A stretch of 5,861 nt of DNA from an uncultured Eubacteriales bacterium (GTDB lineage Bacteria; Bacillota; Clostridia; Monoglobales; Monoglobaceae). The position numbers and the translations under genes were made by a program. This document shows, piece after piece, positions 1-5,848 of the stretch (position 1 is its first letter; each line of letters starts with the position of its first letter). A model generated the notes under the pieces. It saw nothing but the letters and a program-made list of their open reading frames with translations, searched no databases and had not been told where the DNA came from. The stretch covers positions 1-5,861 of the forward strand of contig CATVQN010000084.1 of NCBI GenBank assembly GCA_958346135.1, given 5' to 3'.

Positions 1-887
1 TAATTTTTCAGCAGTCCATATTCTGAAAGAACTGATTTTAGGGTATCTAAATGCTCTTCGGTCATGTCGCAAAGCGGCATCCGCAGAGGGCCTACCTGAT
101 AGCCAAGCAAATTCATTGCGGTCTTTATCGGAATGGGATTCACCTCAATAAAGAGAGACCGAATCAGCTTTAAGAGTTTTAAAAAGTCCTCTCTGGAACC
201 GCCTGTATCTCCCTCTAAATATTTAGCACAGACGTCGTGGGTTGCCTTGGGTAGAATATTTGCTGCCACCGAAATGACGCCTTGACCGCCCAGGGAGAGC
301 ATGGGAACAATGATATCGTCGTTTCCGGCATAGAGTACCAGATCCGTTTCTTCTGCAATCCGTCCGGCAAATGCCAGATCGCCGGTGGCCTCTTTGATGG
401 CGTTGACGTTCGGAATTTTTGCCAATTCCTTTAGCGTGTCAATGCTAAAGCCCAGACCTCCCGTTCTGCCGGGGATGTTATAGAGAATAATCGGAATATC
501 AATGCTGCCGGCAATGGACTTCACATGGGCTAAAAGGCCCTTTTGCGTGGTTTTGTTGTAGTAAGGAGCCACGATCAAAACGGCGTCGGCGCCGACCTCC
601 TGGGCATAAACGCTGAGGGCGATGGCGTGCGCTGTGTCATTGCTGCCGGTGCCGGCAATCACAGGAACACGCTTTGCTACCTTTTCTACCGCAAAGCGAA
701 TGACTTCTTTATGCTCCTCATCCGGCATGGTAGAGGGTTCGCCGGTGGTACCGCATACCAAAATGGCATCGGTGTGGTTCGCAATGTGAAATTCAAGAAT
801 TTCCGCAAGCTTCGGATAATCGACCCCGTCTTGGGTAAAGGGGGTGATCAGTGCGACTGCACTGCCGCGAAAAATTGGGGTTTTCAT
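1..887 (-). CDS. dapA: 4-hydroxy-tetrahydrodipicolinate synthase (DapA), complete except for the last base of the stop codon
   Basis: Cytoplasmic lyase that condenses pyruvate with L-aspartate-4-semialdehyde, the first committed step of the diaminopimelate/lysine branch. I read 295 codons from the ATG at 887, starting MKTPIFRGSAVALITPF. Class I aldolase (TIM-barrel) features are in order: GTTGE at residues 46-50 (the two threonines of the proton relay), Tyr109/Tyr110 in APYYNK, YNIPGRT at 136-142 (catalytic Tyr136, substrate-binding Arg141), and Lys165 in IKEATGD, the Schiff-base lysine. By motif alignment these match E. coli Thr44/Thr45, Tyr107, Tyr133, Arg138 and Lys161. The last full codon is Asn295 and the two remaining bases read TA, so the stop very probably falls at the edge; 295 residues is normal for the family. 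It lies 21 nt downstream of asd, which makes its substrate, and is presumably co-transcribed with it. Residues matching the E. coli lysine-inhibition site are partly changed (see findings). Confidence 0.97.
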   Translation of the reverse strand, partial: MKTPIFRGSAVALITPFTQDGVDYPKLAEILEFHIANHTDAILVCGTTGEPSTMPDEEHKEVIRFAVEKVAKRVPVIAGTGSNDTAHAIALSVYAQEVGADAVLIVAPYYNKTTQKGLLAHVKSIAGSIDIPIILYNIPGRTGGLGFSIDTLKELAKIPNVNAIKEATGDLAFAGRIAEETDLVLYAGNDDIIVPMLSLGGQGVISVAANILPKATHDVCAKYLEGDTGGSREDFLKLLKLIRSLFIEVNPIPIKTAMNLLGYQVGPLRMPLCDMTEEHLDTLKSVLSEYGLLKN

Positions 888-896
888 AATATGTAA

Positions 897-903
897 CTCC
901 TTT
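897..903 (-). promoter_or_regulatory. Ribosome binding site of dapA
   Basis: AAAGGAG on the minus strand, ending 9 nt before the dapA ATG. It lies wholly within the 21-nt gap after the asd stop codon. No promoter or terminator fits in that gap, which supports a two-gene asd-dapA transcript. Confidence 0.85.
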
Positions 904-908
904 CTGAA

Positions 909-1988
909 TTAGTCAAAATAGCCTTTTGCGGCCAAAAGCTCCGCCATCAGAACTGCGCCGCCCGCAGCACCGCGAAGCGTATTATGAGAGAGACAGACAA
1001 ACTTATAGTCGTACTGAGAATCCTCCCGCAGCCGTCCCATGGATACTGCCATACCGCCTTCTAAGTTGCGGTCGAGCTTGGTCTGGGGGCGGTTATCTTC
1101 TTCAAAATAGTTTAGGAACTGTTTCGGGGCAGAGGGAAGATTCAGCTCCTGGGGCACGCCGCGGAAGGCTTTCCAGTCGGCTTTTATTTGCTCTATGGTG
1201 GGCTTGTTTTCAAATTTTACGAATACTGCCGCCATGTGTCCATCCGAAGCTGCAACCCGCAGACACTGGGTGGTGATAGCCGGAGAAGTTGCATCCACAA
1301 TGGCATCGCCTTCGATTTTACCCCAGATTTTCAGCGGTTCAATTTCACTCTTTTCTTCCTCACCGCCGATGTAGGGAATCACATTATCTACCATTTCCGG
1401 CCAGGTTTCAAAGGTCTTGCCGGCGCCGGAAATCGCCTGGTAGGTGCAGGCGAGCGCTTGCGTAATACCGTATTTCTTTAAAGGATGCAAGGCGGGAACA
1501 TAGCTTTGCAGCGAGCAATTGGATTTTACTGCGATGAATCCGCGTTTGGTACCCAGCCGTTTTCTCTGGGCGGTGATAATTTCGGCATGCTCCGGATTGA
1601 TTTCCGGAATAATCATCGGAACATCCGGTGTATGTCTGTGAGCCGAGTTGTTGGATACAACCGGACATTCTGCCTTGGCATAGGCCTCTTCCAGACTGCG
1701 GATTTCGTCCTTCTTCATGTCAACGGCGCAGAAAACGAAGTCTACCTGACCGGCAATGGTCTCAATGTCGGTCGTAGCATCGCAGACAATCATATCCTTT
1801 ACCGAATCCGGAATCGGCACAGACATTGCCCAGCGGCTGCCTACTGCCTCACGATAGGGTTTCCCGGCGCTTCGGGGGGAGGCGGCCAGCACCTTGAGAC
1901 GAAACCAGGGATGGTTTTCCATCAAGGTGATAAACCTCTGTCCTACCATACCGGTGGCGCCGATAATTCCCACATTATACTGTTTCAC
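909..1988 (-). CDS. asd: Aspartate-semialdehyde dehydrogenase, long archaeal/fungal-type form
   Basis: Cytoplasmic NADP-dependent enzyme that reduces L-4-aspartyl phosphate to L-aspartate-4-semialdehyde, the branch point to lysine/DAP, threonine and methionine. The 359-residue product has an N-terminal Rossmann nucleotide loop, GATGMVGQRF at 10-19, a SNNSAHR segment at 112-118, and the catalytic Cys158 in SNCSLQ. The dimerisation/catalytic domain follows with WPEMVDNVIPYIGGEEEKSE, the probable general-base His251 in SDGH, and a C-terminal LSHNTLRGAAGGAVLMAELL helix. Length and motifs fit the branch shared by archaea, fungi and many clostridia, not the shorter E. coli type. The start is GTG at 1988: AAGGAGG sits 8 nt upstream, and the protein opens MKQYNVGIIGATGMVGQRF, as expected for the Rossmann strand. 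It is the first gene of the asd-dapA unit, reading from a consensus promoter with a leader of about 62 nt. Confidence 0.97.
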   Translation of the reverse strand: MKQYNVGIIGATGMVGQRFITLMENHPWFRLKVLAASPRSAGKPYREAVGSRWAMSVPIPDSVKDMIVCDATTDIETIAGQVDFVFCAVDMKKDEIRSLEEAYAKAECPVVSNNSAHRHTPDVPMIIPEINPEHAEIITAQRKRLGTKRGFIAVKSNCSLQSYVPALHPLKKYGITQALACTYQAISGAGKTFETWPEMVDNVIPYIGGEEEKSEIEPLKIWGKIEGDAIVDATSPAITTQCLRVAASDGHMAAVFVKFENKPTIEQIKADWKAFRGVPQELNLPSAPKQFLNYFEEDNRPQTKLDRNLEGGMAVSMGRLREDSQYDYKFVCLSHNTLRGAAGGAVLMAELLAAKGYFD

Positions 1989-1996
1989 AAAAATTT

Positions 1997-2003
1997 CCTC
2001 CTT
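1997..2003 (-). promoter_or_regulatory. Ribosome binding site fixing the GTG start of asd
   Basis: AAGGAGG on the minus strand is a full match to the anti-Shine-Dalgarno complement and ends 8 nt before the GTG at 1988. There is no in-frame ATG near it, so this site decides for the GTG start. Confidence 0.9.
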
Positions 2004-2011
2004 AATTGTAA

Positions 2012-2041
2012 CAAATACTATAACGATTCAAATATCTATAA
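2012..2041. repeat. Imperfect direct repeat in the asd leader
   Basis: CAAATACTATAA (2012-2023) and CAAATATCTATAA (2029-2041) are the same 12-mer apart from one inserted T, with starts 17 nt apart. Both copies lie between the predicted asd transcription start and its ribosome binding site. They could be paired binding sites or simple AT-rich coincidence. Confidence 0.35.
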
Positions 2042-2054
2042 TACTCTCATTATA
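2037..2054. repeat. Inverted repeat across the predicted asd transcription start
   Basis: TATAAT (2037-2042), a 6-nt spacer ACTCTC, then ATTATA (2049-2054) form a perfect 6-6-6 inverted repeat. It overlaps the predicted +1 of asd (about 2050) and begins 3 bp from the -10 hexamer. The position would suit an operator, but in AT-rich DNA such a repeat can arise by chance, so a function is only suggested. Confidence 0.4.
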
Positions 2055-2056
2055 AA

Positions 2057-2085
2057 ATTATATGCGAATCCCGAGCATATGTCAA
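2057..2085 (-). promoter_or_regulatory. Consensus sigma-A promoter of asd-dapA
   Basis: On the minus strand TTGACA (2080-2085) is separated by exactly 17 bp from TATAAT (2057-2062). Both hexamers are perfect matches to the housekeeping consensus, with optimal spacing. Transcription is expected to start near 2050, giving a leader of about 62 nt before the asd GTG. That leader is too short for a lysine riboswitch aptamer, so any control would act at the promoter or through a small leader element. Orientation and distance to asd fit well. Confidence 0.88.
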
Positions 2086-2169
2086 ATGTTTTTTGGACAG
2101 AAATCCCCGATTTTAAGCAAACTCTTTTGACGATTTCAACAAATGCCCATAGCTTCGTGCAAAAACTAC

Positions 2170-2196
2170 AAAAAAAGACTGGAAATTTCTTTTTTT
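2170..2196. repeat. A-tract/T-tract inverted repeat over the rightward promoter
   Basis: AAAAAAAGA (2170-2178) and TCTTTTTTT (2188-2196) are perfect 9-bp complements separated by 9 nt. The repeat covers the -35 element and most of the spacer. The stem is almost all A-T, so it is a poor RNA terminator. It more likely reflects curved DNA or an UP-element-like tract at the promoter. Confidence 0.45.
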
Positions 2197-2208
2197 ATGT
2201 GGTATGAT
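2180..2208 (+). promoter_or_regulatory. Probable promoter of the spoIID-like gene and queA-tgt
   Basis: TGGAAA (2180-2185, 4 of 6 to TTGACA) lies 17 bp before TATGAT (2203-2208, 5 of 6 to TATAAT). A-tracts at 2161-2165 and 2170-2176 just upstream resemble an UP element. Transcription would start near 2215 and leave a leader of about 73 nt before the GTG at 2288. A second reading is a sporulation-type -10, since AATACAAA at 2209-2216 matches the sigma-E -10 consensus CATACAAT at 6 of 8 positions, but I see no clear matching -35. Confidence 0.55.
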
Positions 2209-2269
2209 AATACAAAAGATTTTTTATTACTTTTTTGACAAGTTGGCTGAATGCTTAAATCAAAATCGC

Positions 2270-2276
2270 AGAAAGG
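2270..2276 (+). promoter_or_regulatory. Ribosome binding site deciding the start of the spoIID-like gene
   Basis: AGAAAGG ends 11 nt before the GTG at 2288, a reasonable distance when pairing uses the AAGG part of the site. It is only 2 nt before the GTG at 2279, which is too close. This supports the GTG at 2288. Confidence 0.6.
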
Positions 2277-2287
2277 CTGTGAGAAAG

Positions 2288-3661
2288 GTGAAAAGATTTC
2301 TTTTGCTTAGTCTGGTTTTGGGATTGCTTTTGTTGCCTGTGACCCCTGTTTCGGTCTTTGCGGATTACACGATACCGCAGTATATCAGGGTCGGGCTTTT
2401 ATACGGAAACAGCGCTCCTGCCTCGGTGACCCTGGAATCTGCCTGCGGTTTTACCCTGGGCGATTATGTGGAGCGGGAGTTTGATGCTAAGGTGCAGACC
2501 ACTGAAAAGACGGTCATCGTAAAACCCGGCAGCGGCAATACAGTGGAGATTACCAATGCTGCGGGGAATGTTCTGTACACCGGAGACGGCAGTGCGGGAG
2601 CCCGGCCGTCGGCCTCCGGTATGGAGCAGGTGGTCAGTGTCAATGACACCTCTTACCGGGGCGGTATTCAATGCATCCGTGCCGGAGAGGCGTTGACCGT
2701 GGTTAATGTGGTCTTTTTGGATCATTATTTGTACGGGGTTATCTCCCGGGAGATGAGTCCTTCCTGGCATAAAGAGGCTTTGAAGGCGCAGGCGGTCTGT
2801 GCCCGAAACTACGCGATTCAAAGCTTGAATAAACACGCAGGTCAGGGATTTGATTTATGCAGCAGTGTGGATTGTCAGGCCTATGCAGGTACCCATTTCG
2901 AGTCTGACAACTCCTACGCCCCGGTGGATGAGACCACTAGACAGGTGCTGACCTATGACGGTGAATTGGCGGAGCTTTACTATTGCGCCTCCATGGGCCC
3001 GGTGACAGAGGATGTGGAAAATGTCTGGGGTAACAGCTTGCCTTATTTAATCAGCGTAGACAACAGTTACGAGGATACCGATAACATCCCTAACGGCCGG
3101 TGGACAGGCTTTCTGACCTGTGACGAGGCCACTGCCATTATGCGCAACAAGGGCTATGACGTGGGGGATGTTACCGATATTCGGGTATTGGAATACACGC
3201 CGAATCAGAGAGTCTTGAAAATGGAGGTTGTGGGAACCAACGGCACAAAGCGGTTTGAACGGGAAGCCTGCCGTACGATTTTCAATACAGTGACCAAGAG
3301 CCAGATGTTTACTGTCGTGGGCAACGGCGGGGGAAATATCATTCCGGCTACCATCTATGCTACAGACGGCACCAATACCGAAAGCAAGGCCATTGACAAG
3401 ATTACGATTTTATCTTCGGAGGGCAGAGGAACGCTGCAGAGCAGCACTTTGTATACCTCCAACGGCCAGTATCAAAAGACCTATGAATCTACGGGAACGG
3501 GTAGCGGCGAAAATACAGGCTTCTATTTTGACGGTACCGGCTGGGGACACAGCGTGGGCATGAGTCAGTACGGCGCCAAGGGAATGGCAGAGGCCGGTTT
3601 TAGCTATGTGGATATTCTGCGCCATTATTTTGTAGGAACCAATCTGGAAAACGCATATTAA
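2288..3661 (+). CDS. SpoIID/LytB-family secreted peptidoglycan lytic transglycosylase
   Basis: Predicted exported murein enzyme of 457 residues. In the SpoIID family the enzyme cleaves glycan strands between MurNAc and GlcNAc and acts in forespore engulfment; LytB-type relatives act in wall turnover. From the GTG at 2288 it begins MKRFLLLSLVLG and has a signal peptide ending near Ala25 (VFA, then DYT). The amino-terminal SpoIID region follows (IRVGLLYG near 33-40, YRGGI near 123). The core has YLYGVISREMSPSW at about 147-160 with Glu155 as the likely catalytic acid, then EALKAQAVCARNYA. A Cys191/Cys196 pair in LCSSVDCQAYAG may bind zinc, as reported for the C. difficile enzyme. The C-terminus carries the hallmark GWGHSVGMSQYGAKGMAEAG at 418-437. 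A further 28 in-frame codons back to an ATG at 2204 are rejected because that ATG sits in the -10 element. Whether this is the sporulation SpoIID itself or a vegetative paralogue cannot be decided here, so no symbol is given. Confidence 0.9.
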   Translation: MKRFLLLSLVLGLLLLPVTPVSVFADYTIPQYIRVGLLYGNSAPASVTLESACGFTLGDYVEREFDAKVQTTEKTVIVKPGSGNTVEITNAAGNVLYTGDGSAGARPSASGMEQVVSVNDTSYRGGIQCIRAGEALTVVNVVFLDHYLYGVISREMSPSWHKEALKAQAVCARNYAIQSLNKHAGQGFDLCSSVDCQAYAGTHFESDNSYAPVDETTRQVLTYDGELAELYYCASMGPVTEDVENVWGNSLPYLISVDNSYEDTDNIPNGRWTGFLTCDEATAIMRNKGYDVGDVTDIRVLEYTPNQRVLKMEVVGTNGTKRFEREACRTIFNTVTKSQMFTVVGNGGGNIIPATIYATDGTNTESKAIDKITILSSEGRGTLQSSTLYTSNGQYQKTYESTGTGSGENTGFYFDGTGWGHSVGMSQYGAKGMAEAGFSYVDILRHYFVGTNLENAY

Positions 3662-3665
3662 GGAG
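3660..3665 (+). promoter_or_regulatory. Unusually spaced ribosome binding site of queA
   Basis: AAGGAG overlaps the stop codon of the upstream gene. It ends 3 nt before an in-frame GTG (3669) and 15 nt before an in-frame ATG (3681), so neither spacing is ideal. A weaker AAAGTGA (3666-3672), 8 nt before the ATG, could pair instead. The same 11 bases, AAGGAGAAAGT, recur ahead of tgt. Confidence 0.6.
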
Positions 3666-3680
3666 AAAGTGAACCATACT

Positions 3681-4730
3681 ATGATAACAACAAAGGATTT
3701 TTATTACGATCTTCCGCCGGAGAGGATTGCCCAGACGCCGCTTGCAGACAGAGCGGCGTCTAAACTTTTGGTAATGAACCGGGAAACCGGAGCCATTGCA
3801 CACCGGCATTTTCGGGATATTATCGAATATCTGCGCCCCGGCGACTGTCTGGTTATGAACAATACCAGGGTCATTCCCGCCCGGCTTTACGGCGCCAAGG
3901 AGGATACCGGCGGCAAGATAGAATTTTTGCTTTTGAAGCGCATCTCATTAGATAACTGGGAGGTTATTTTAAAGCCTGGAAAAAAGGCCAAGCCCGGCAG
4001 CCGGTTTGTGTTCGGCAATGGCCTTCTCAAAGCACAGGTGCTGGAGGTTGCAGAGGACGGCAAGCGGATTGTACATTTTGAATACGAAGGGGTCTGGGAG
4101 GAAGTGCTGGATCGTTTGGGAGAGATGCCGCTGCCCCCTTACATTAAGGAAAAGCTAAGTGATAAGGAACGCTATCAGACGGTATATTCCAAAATTGACG
4201 GTTCAGCGGCAGCGCCTACGGCGGGACTGCATTTTACGCCGGAGCTCTTGAAAAAAATTGAAGAAAAAGGGGTCAAGCCGGCCTATCTGACCCTTCATGT
4301 GGGGCTGGGAACCTTCCGCCCCGTTTCGGTGGAAAATGCCGAGGAGCACATTATGCACACGGAACACTATGAAATATCTCCGAAGGCGGCAGAAATAATC
4401 AATCAAACCCGAAAAAGCGGCGGACGTATCATTGCAGTGGGTACGACCTCGGTGCGGACGCTGGAGACGGTGGCGGATGAAAACGGCTATGTGAAGGCAA
4501 AGACAGGGGAGACAAATATCTTTATTTATCCGGGCTATGCTTTTAAAGCGGTAGACGGTCTGATTACGAATTTTCATCTGCCGGAGTCCACGCTTTTGAT
4601 GCTGGTTTCTGCTTTTGCCGGCAGGGAGCATATTCTTCATGCATATCAAACGGCTATCGAGCAGGAGTATCGTTTTTTCAGCTTCGGTGATGCGATGTAT
4701 CTGGAAGGAGAAAGTCCATGTTTACGGTAA
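3681..4730 (+). CDS. queA: S-adenosylmethionine:tRNA ribosyltransferase-isomerase (QueA)
   Basis: Cytoplasmic enzyme that transfers and isomerises the ribosyl moiety of S-adenosylmethionine onto preQ1 at position 34 of tRNA, giving epoxyqueuosine. The product is 349 residues from the ATG at 3681, normal for the family. Family signatures run along the whole length: DFYYDLPPERIAQTPL at 6-21, DCLVMNNTRVIPARL at 55-69, MPLPPYI at 149-155, YQTVYSK followed by AAAPTAGLHFT at 176-186, LHVGLGTFRPV at 205-215, GTTSVRTLE at 254-262, NFHLPESTLLMLVSAFAG at 297-314 and YRFFSFGDAMYL at 330-341. An in-frame GTG at 3669 would add four residues (MNHT); I prefer the ATG because the resulting N-terminus matches the family and the GTG is only 3 nt from the ribosome binding site. 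It follows the spoIID-like gene by 19 nt and overlaps tgt by 13 nt, so all three are probably one transcript. Confidence 0.97.
   Translation: MITTKDFYYDLPPERIAQTPLADRAASKLLVMNRETGAIAHRHFRDIIEYLRPGDCLVMNNTRVIPARLYGAKEDTGGKIEFLLLKRISLDNWEVILKPGKKAKPGSRFVFGNGLLKAQVLEVAEDGKRIVHFEYEGVWEEVLDRLGEMPLPPYIKEKLSDKERYQTVYSKIDGSAAAPTAGLHFTPELLKKIEEKGVKPAYLTLHVGLGTFRPVSVENAEEHIMHTEHYEISPKAAEIINQTRKSGGRIIAVGTTSVRTLETVADENGYVKAKTGETNIFIYPGYAFKAVDGLITNFHLPESTLLMLVSAFAGREHILHAYQTAIEQEYRFFSFGDAMYLEGESPCLR
4705..4710 (+). promoter_or_regulatory. Ribosome binding site of tgt inside the end of queA
   Basis: AAGGAG ends 7 nt before the tgt ATG at 4718 and lies within the last codons of queA, with optimal spacing. 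Ribosomes finishing queA at 4730 would pass through this site, so translation of the two genes is likely coupled. Confidence 0.85.
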
Positions 4731-5848
4731 TCAAACAAAACGGCAGAGCACGCCGGGGAAGCTTTGAAACGGTACACGGAACCGTTCAGACGCCGGTTTT
4801 TATGAATGTGGGGACGGCTGCCGCCATTAAGGGGGCGCTGTCCACCCTGGATTTAAAGGAGGTAGGCTGTCAGATACAGCTATCCAATACCTATCATCTG
4901 CATCTGCGTCCCGGTGATCAGGTGGTGCGGGATATGGGCGGTTTGCATCGGTTTATGAACTGGGATCGTCCGATCCTGACAGACAGCGGTGGCTTTCAGG
5001 TGTTTTCGCTTGCAAAACTTCGCAATATCAAGGAGGAGGGGGTCTATTTCTCCTCCCACATTGACGGACGAAAAATTTTCATGGGTCCGGAGGAGAGCAT
5101 GCGGATTCAGTCCAATCTTGGTTCCACCATTGCCATGGCCTTTGACGAATGTATTGAAAACCCTTGCGAAAAATCTTATGTGCGGGAGTCTGTGGACAGA
5201 ACCGCCCGCTGGCTTGACCGTTGCAAGGCAGAACTGACACGGTTAAATGGACTGGAGGATACGGTGAATCCCCATCAGCTGCTGTTTGGTATCAACCAGG
5301 GAAGCACCTATAAGGATTTGAGAATTGAACACATGAAACGGATTGCGGAATTGGATTTGGCCGGCTATGCCATCGGCGGCCTGGCGGTAGGCGAGACTGC
5401 GGAGGAGATGTATGAGGTGATTGAGGCGGTAGAGCCTTTTATGCCAAAGGATAAGCCAAGGTATCTGATGGGCGTGGGGACACCGGTGAATATCTTGGAG
5501 GCCGTGGAGCGGGGTGTGGACTTTTTTGACTGTGTGATGCCGAGCCGAAATGCGCGCCACGGTACCATTTTCACCTCACACGGAATTTTAAATATTCTAA
5601 ACGCGAAATATGAGCGCTCTGACAGTCCCTTAGACCCTGCTTGTCACTGCCCTACCTGCCAAAATTTTTCCAGAGCCTATCTGCGGCACCTGTTTAAAGC
5701 CAAGGAAATGCTGGCAATGCGGCTGGCGGTGATACACAATCTGTATTTTTACAATAACCTGATGGCGGAAATACGTCGGGCTCTTGATGAGGATTGCTTT
5801 GCGCAGTATAAGGCGGAGAAGGTGTCCCGCTTGGGGGTTAGAATTTAG
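4718..5848 (+). CDS. tgt: tRNA-guanine(34) transglycosylase, bacterial type
   Basis: Cytoplasmic enzyme that swaps guanine-34 of tRNAs with GUN anticodons (Asp, Asn, His, Tyr) for preQ1, the step just before QueA. The 376-residue product aligns by motif with the well-studied Zymomonas mobilis enzyme: Asp89 in TDSGGFQVFSL (Asp102 there, acid/base), Asp143 and Cys145 in AFDEC (Asp156 and Cys158, base recognition), LAVGE at 222-226 (231-235), and nucleophile Asp271 in FDCVMPSR (Asp280). The zinc site is Cys309, Cys311, Cys314 (CHCPTC) and His340 (Cys318, Cys320, Cys323, His349). The Val224 and Cys145 pair is the bacterial preQ1-specific pattern; eukaryotic queuine enzymes differ there. The start is ATG 4718 with AAGGAG 7 nt upstream, overlapping the queA end by 13 nt. 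The stop at 5846-5848 leaves 13 nt in the window; in many Firmicutes and proteobacteria yajC comes next, but that is not visible. Confidence 0.98.
   Translation: MFTVIKQNGRARRGSFETVHGTVQTPVFMNVGTAAAIKGALSTLDLKEVGCQIQLSNTYHLHLRPGDQVVRDMGGLHRFMNWDRPILTDSGGFQVFSLAKLRNIKEEGVYFSSHIDGRKIFMGPEESMRIQSNLGSTIAMAFDECIENPCEKSYVRESVDRTARWLDRCKAELTRLNGLEDTVNPHQLLFGINQGSTYKDLRIEHMKRIAELDLAGYAIGGLAVGETAEEMYEVIEAVEPFMPKDKPRYLMGVGTPVNILEAVERGVDFFDCVMPSRNARHGTIFTSHGILNILNAKYERSDSPLDPACHCPTCQNFSRAYLRHLFKAKEMLAMRLAVIHNLYFYNNLMAEIRRALDEDCFAQYKAEKVSRLGVRI

Larger units (their letters stand above)
1989..2287. other. Divergent regulatory region between asd and the spoIID-like gene
   Basis: About 299 bases without a convincing gene. 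It is AT-rich compared with its flanks and holds, from left to right, the asd ribosome binding site, a short asd leader with repeats, the leftward asd promoter, about 94 bp without recognisable elements (2086-2179), the rightward promoter of the spoIID-like gene, and that gene's leader of about 73 nt. I see no GC-rich hairpin with a T-run, no T-box, and no lysine or preQ1 riboswitch architecture. An apparent coding extension from an ATG at 2204 lies inside the rightward -10 element and is not considered coding. Confidence 0.75.

Noticed and set aside
2127..2155. TTGACG at 2127-2132 as a second rightward -35 element.
   Set aside because: The sequence 17 bp downstream (TAGCTT) is a poor -10, so a promoter is not supported.
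2170..2196. A/T-tract inverted repeat as an intrinsic terminator.
   Set aside because: The stem has only one G-C pair per arm, and no gene ends just upstream on either strand; both flanking genes point away from it.
1485..2207. A 240-codon open frame on the plus strand opposite asd and running into the intergenic region.
   Set aside because: It is antisense to a well-supported asd gene, the translation resembles no family I know, it lacks a ribosome binding site, and it runs through the asd promoter. It is a reading-frame shadow.
2204..2287. N-terminal extension of the spoIID-like protein to an ATG at 2204.
   Set aside because: The ATG lies inside the probable -10 hexamer, there is no good ribosome binding site before it, and 28 extra residues would precede a normal signal peptide.
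2251..2310. A 19-residue open frame (starting MLKSKSQ) in the leader of the spoIID-like gene that could be a leader peptide.
   Set aside because: No convincing ribosome binding site, no run of regulatory codons, and no attenuator hairpin follows it.
3655..3681. A preQ1 riboswitch in front of queA.
   Set aside because: The 19-nt gap is shorter than the smallest preQ1 aptamer, and no hairpin with the typical A-rich tail is visible.
4203..4649. A 148-codon open frame on the minus strand opposite queA.
   Set aside because: No ribosome binding site or recognisable motif, and it lies entirely within the highly conserved queA coding sequence on the other strand.
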